Assembly: GCA_937896265.1 (NCBI GenBank)
Contig: CALBMD010000150.1
Coordinates: 1 to 6,776, forward strand
Length of the DNA stretch: 6,776 nt
Source of the DNA: an uncultured Pseudomonadota bacterium
Lineage (GTDB): Bacteria; Bdellovibrionota_B; Oligoflexia; Oligoflexales; Bog-1112
Direction: 5' to 3'
This document shows positions 5,550 to 6,776 of this stretch, one piece after another (the first letter of the stretch is position 1; each line of letters starts with the position of its first letter). The position numbers and the translations under genes were made by a program. The notes below the pieces were generated by a model. The model had not been told where the DNA came from and made no database searches. It saw nothing but the letters and a program-made list of their open reading frames with translations.

Positions 5550-6034
5550 AAGAGCTTAATTGAGCGACTAAGGGGATATCACTATCAGTGGTTTTTGAAA
5601 AGGGTTTTATCTTTTAACTGCAGGTGCTGCTTTTTGATGTTCTATTTCTAAAACGCTAATATTTTTTCTAAAGGCCACCTTTTTTGAAAAGTGTGAACTT
5701 AAGACAACAAAAAGACATCCAGGTCTAATACAAGTTCTTCGTATTTAAGATTGAAACCCTACAAACCAAGCTGATTTAAACCTATAAATGTGACTGCCCA
5801 TCTTCGTCACTTTTTATCAAATCACAGCTTGTCAGACTATAAGATTTATCGAGTAGGATAGAACGATACTGTTATTGAGCTGGAAAAGTAGTGAAGGAGA
5901 ACGCGGAAGCTCAAACTAATAGTGCTATACGCGGTAGTTTTTGACTTCGTAAAGCAAGCGCTAAGCATCCTGGAGAGAAATCGGGGTGATTTAAGTTCGC
6001 CGGGAGTTTGTTGAGCGACCGATAAGGTTATCGC
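5550..6034. other. Long intergenic region with no gene found
   Basis: This stretch separates two minus-strand genes. All frames are broken by frequent stops and I see no start with a ribosome binding site, no tRNA, and no repeat shared with the left part of the window. The longest notable frame is about 40 codons on the minus strand, starting with an ATG near 5970 (MLSACFTKSKTTAYS), which lacks a good ribosome binding site and is not called. The operator-like dyad (5577-5593) and a weak hairpin next to the downstream gene's stop codon are the only structures. It may hold the promoter of the membrane-protein/hemC unit and decayed sequence. Confidence 0.6.
5577..5593. promoter_or_regulatory. 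Operator-like dyad upstream of the membrane-protein gene
   Basis: TATCACTATCAGTGGTT contains the dyad CACT-ATC-AGTG and matches the lambda operator OL1 (TATCACCGCCAGTGGTA) at 13 of 17 positions. It sits 40 bp upstream of the start codon and falls in the 17-bp spacer between weak boxes TTTTCA (5596-5601) and TATCCC (5573-5578) on the minus strand. A Cro/CI-like repressor site is one reading; no such regulator is in the window, and chance is a real alternative. Confidence 0.25.
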
Positions 6035-6035
6035 T
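6014..6035 (-). terminator. Possible hairpin at the stop codon of the partial gene
   Basis: AGCGA (6014-6018) pairs with TCGCT (6031-6035), and alternatively CGATAA (6020-6025) with TTATCG (6028-6033), so two stems compete. It begins at the last base of the stop codon on the minus strand. No U-run follows it, so a Rho-independent terminator is doubtful; it could be a 3'-end stabilising hairpin. Confidence 0.2.
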
Positions 6036-6776
6036 TACCAGGAAGAGGAAGACCCCGTTACTAGGGCTCCTATAACTATTCCTACACCTACCCCTGCACA
6101 AAACATTACCTGTGTTACCTGTAGGGGAACTCCGATATTATTTAGTATCTCATCTTCTCCTGAGTTTCTCTTAGTTGTCTTCGCCTGAACTACCTTTTCC
6201 TGGATACTCTTTTTTTCGATTATTGTTTGAAATTCCTTTTGAACATTCTTTTCTTGAAGCAAGTTTATCAAAGACCCCATTAGTGGATCTGAAACATGCA
6301 TCGAAAAAGGTATTTCTTCAAACTCTTGAAAAGATTTTTTACAGTTTAACAGTAGGAAGGCGGCATAAAGTAGGTTTAGGCTTAATTCAAATTCGTCGTA
6401 AGTTATGTTATTTTGTATCGTATTTTCTATCGTATTTTTTATCGCTTGAAGAGAAGATGTATTCTTATCCTTATTTTTAATAGCTGTGATTACAAACGGA
6501 TATTTCTTCTTAAATTCTGCAATATTTTTTTTGAAATCTATTTTTAGATCGGGGAAGCTCTTTTCTGGATAGAAGAGCAGCATCAGTGTTGTTAAAAGCA
6601 TTGTTTGGTGAACATCCTGCTCAATGTCACCCGGTATATATGCGCCTCCAGCAGCTACTATCTTAATGTTATCCTTATTTTTCTTATCAAGAGCAGTGGC
6701 TTCATCTTTCAATATGGAAAAAACCAGCTTTTCGTCTTCGGACTGCTCCACAACACTTGGTGCTGCGTCAGCAGAA
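6035..6776 (-). CDS. Unrecognised exported protein, start lost beyond the window
   Basis: The frame is open to the right edge, giving 246 visible residues, and I do not recognise the family. The first internal start-like codon (GTG, 6751) has no ribosome binding site, and the residues before it read SADAAPSVVEQ, typical of the region just after a signal peptidase site (ADA). The true start and signal peptide therefore probably lie outside the window. The body is charged and rich in Lys, Asn, Ile and Glu, with two hydrophobic helical patches (TMLLTTLMLLFYP; LNLLYAAFLLLNC) in a mainly helical protein. Near the C-terminus a glycine/valine-rich helix (VTQVMFCAGVGVGIVIGALV) would span a membrane and is followed only by TGSSSSW. 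The coding sequence is visibly AT-rich. It shares with the protein at 162-926 the plan of export signal plus hydrophobic C-terminus, without clear sequence similarity. Confidence 0.75.
   Translation of the reverse strand, partial: SADAAPSVVEQSEDEKLVFSILKDEATALDKKNKDNIKIVAAGGAYIPGDIEQDVHQTMLLTTLMLLFYPEKSFPDLKIDFKKNIAEFKKKYPFVITAIKNKDKNTSSLQAIKNTIENTIQNNITYDEFELSLNLLYAAFLLLNCKKSFQEFEEIPFSMHVSDPLMGSLINLLQEKNVQKEFQTIIEKKSIQEKVVQAKTTKRNSGEDEILNNIGVPLQVTQVMFCAGVGVGIVIGALVTGSSSSW

Noticed and set aside
5790..5815. GTGAC...GTCAC followed by five T on the plus strand as a terminator.
   Set aside because: The stem has only five pairs with an 11-base loop and no plus-strand gene precedes it.
6749..6751. 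The GTG at 6751 as the true start of the right-edge gene.
   Set aside because: There is no ribosome binding site before it and the frame stays open to the edge with residues typical of a mature N-terminus.

Overview
The window reads as part of the chromosome of a Gram-negative bacterium. Four of the five genes have, or appear to have, Sec-type signal peptides, some followed by membrane segments, and one gene belongs to tetrapyrrole (heme/siroheme) synthesis. The patatin-like protein and the two-domain HemC-HemD protein are of kinds seen in Bdellovibrionota/Oligoflexia, myxobacteria and spirochaetes. This is recollection of families and not a search, so the lineage is unresolved. Base composition is mixed: the gene at 162-926 and the partial gene at 6035-6776 are visibly AT-rich, with many AAA and ATT codons, while the hemC-hemD gene is more balanced.

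Left part (1-2999). The window opens inside a short dispersed repeat (1-55). A promoter-like site and a Shine-Dalgarno sequence lead into an unrecognised secreted protein on the plus strand (162-926). It converges, with only 22 bp between the stop codons, on a secreted patatin-like phospholipase on the minus strand (949-2742). The phospholipase start has an extended -10 box, a very short leader and a 7-bp palindrome covering its ribosome binding site. Upstream of it lies a 166-bp MITE-like element (2821-2986) with imperfect terminal inverted repeats and a 12-bp flanking direct repeat matching 11/12. Its left end is the inverted copy of the repeat at the window's left edge (53/55 bases), so two copies bracket the convergent pair.

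Middle (2994-5537). Next to the element is a decayed C-terminal remnant of a HipA-family toxin kinase on the plus strand (2994-3221), running into the 3' end of the hemC-hemD gene. On the minus strand, a membrane protein (signal peptide, periplasmic heptad-like region, one transmembrane helix, cytoplasmic tail; 4776-5537) lies 23 bp upstream of a GTG-started gene for a fused hydroxymethylbilane synthase / uroporphyrinogen-III synthase (3202-4752). The two look like one transcription unit. The fusion protein would carry porphobilinogen to uroporphyrinogen III in one polypeptide.

Right part (5538-6776). About 500 bp contain no gene I can support. They hold a phage-operator-like dyad just upstream of the membrane-protein gene. 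The window ends inside an AT-rich gene on the minus strand (6035-6776) whose start and probable signal peptide lie beyond the right edge. No single spectacular system is visible. The strongest unusual points are the small repeat element family, the HipA remnant, the HemC-HemD fusion with its membrane-protein neighbour, and C-tracts inside both left-hand secreted-protein genes.
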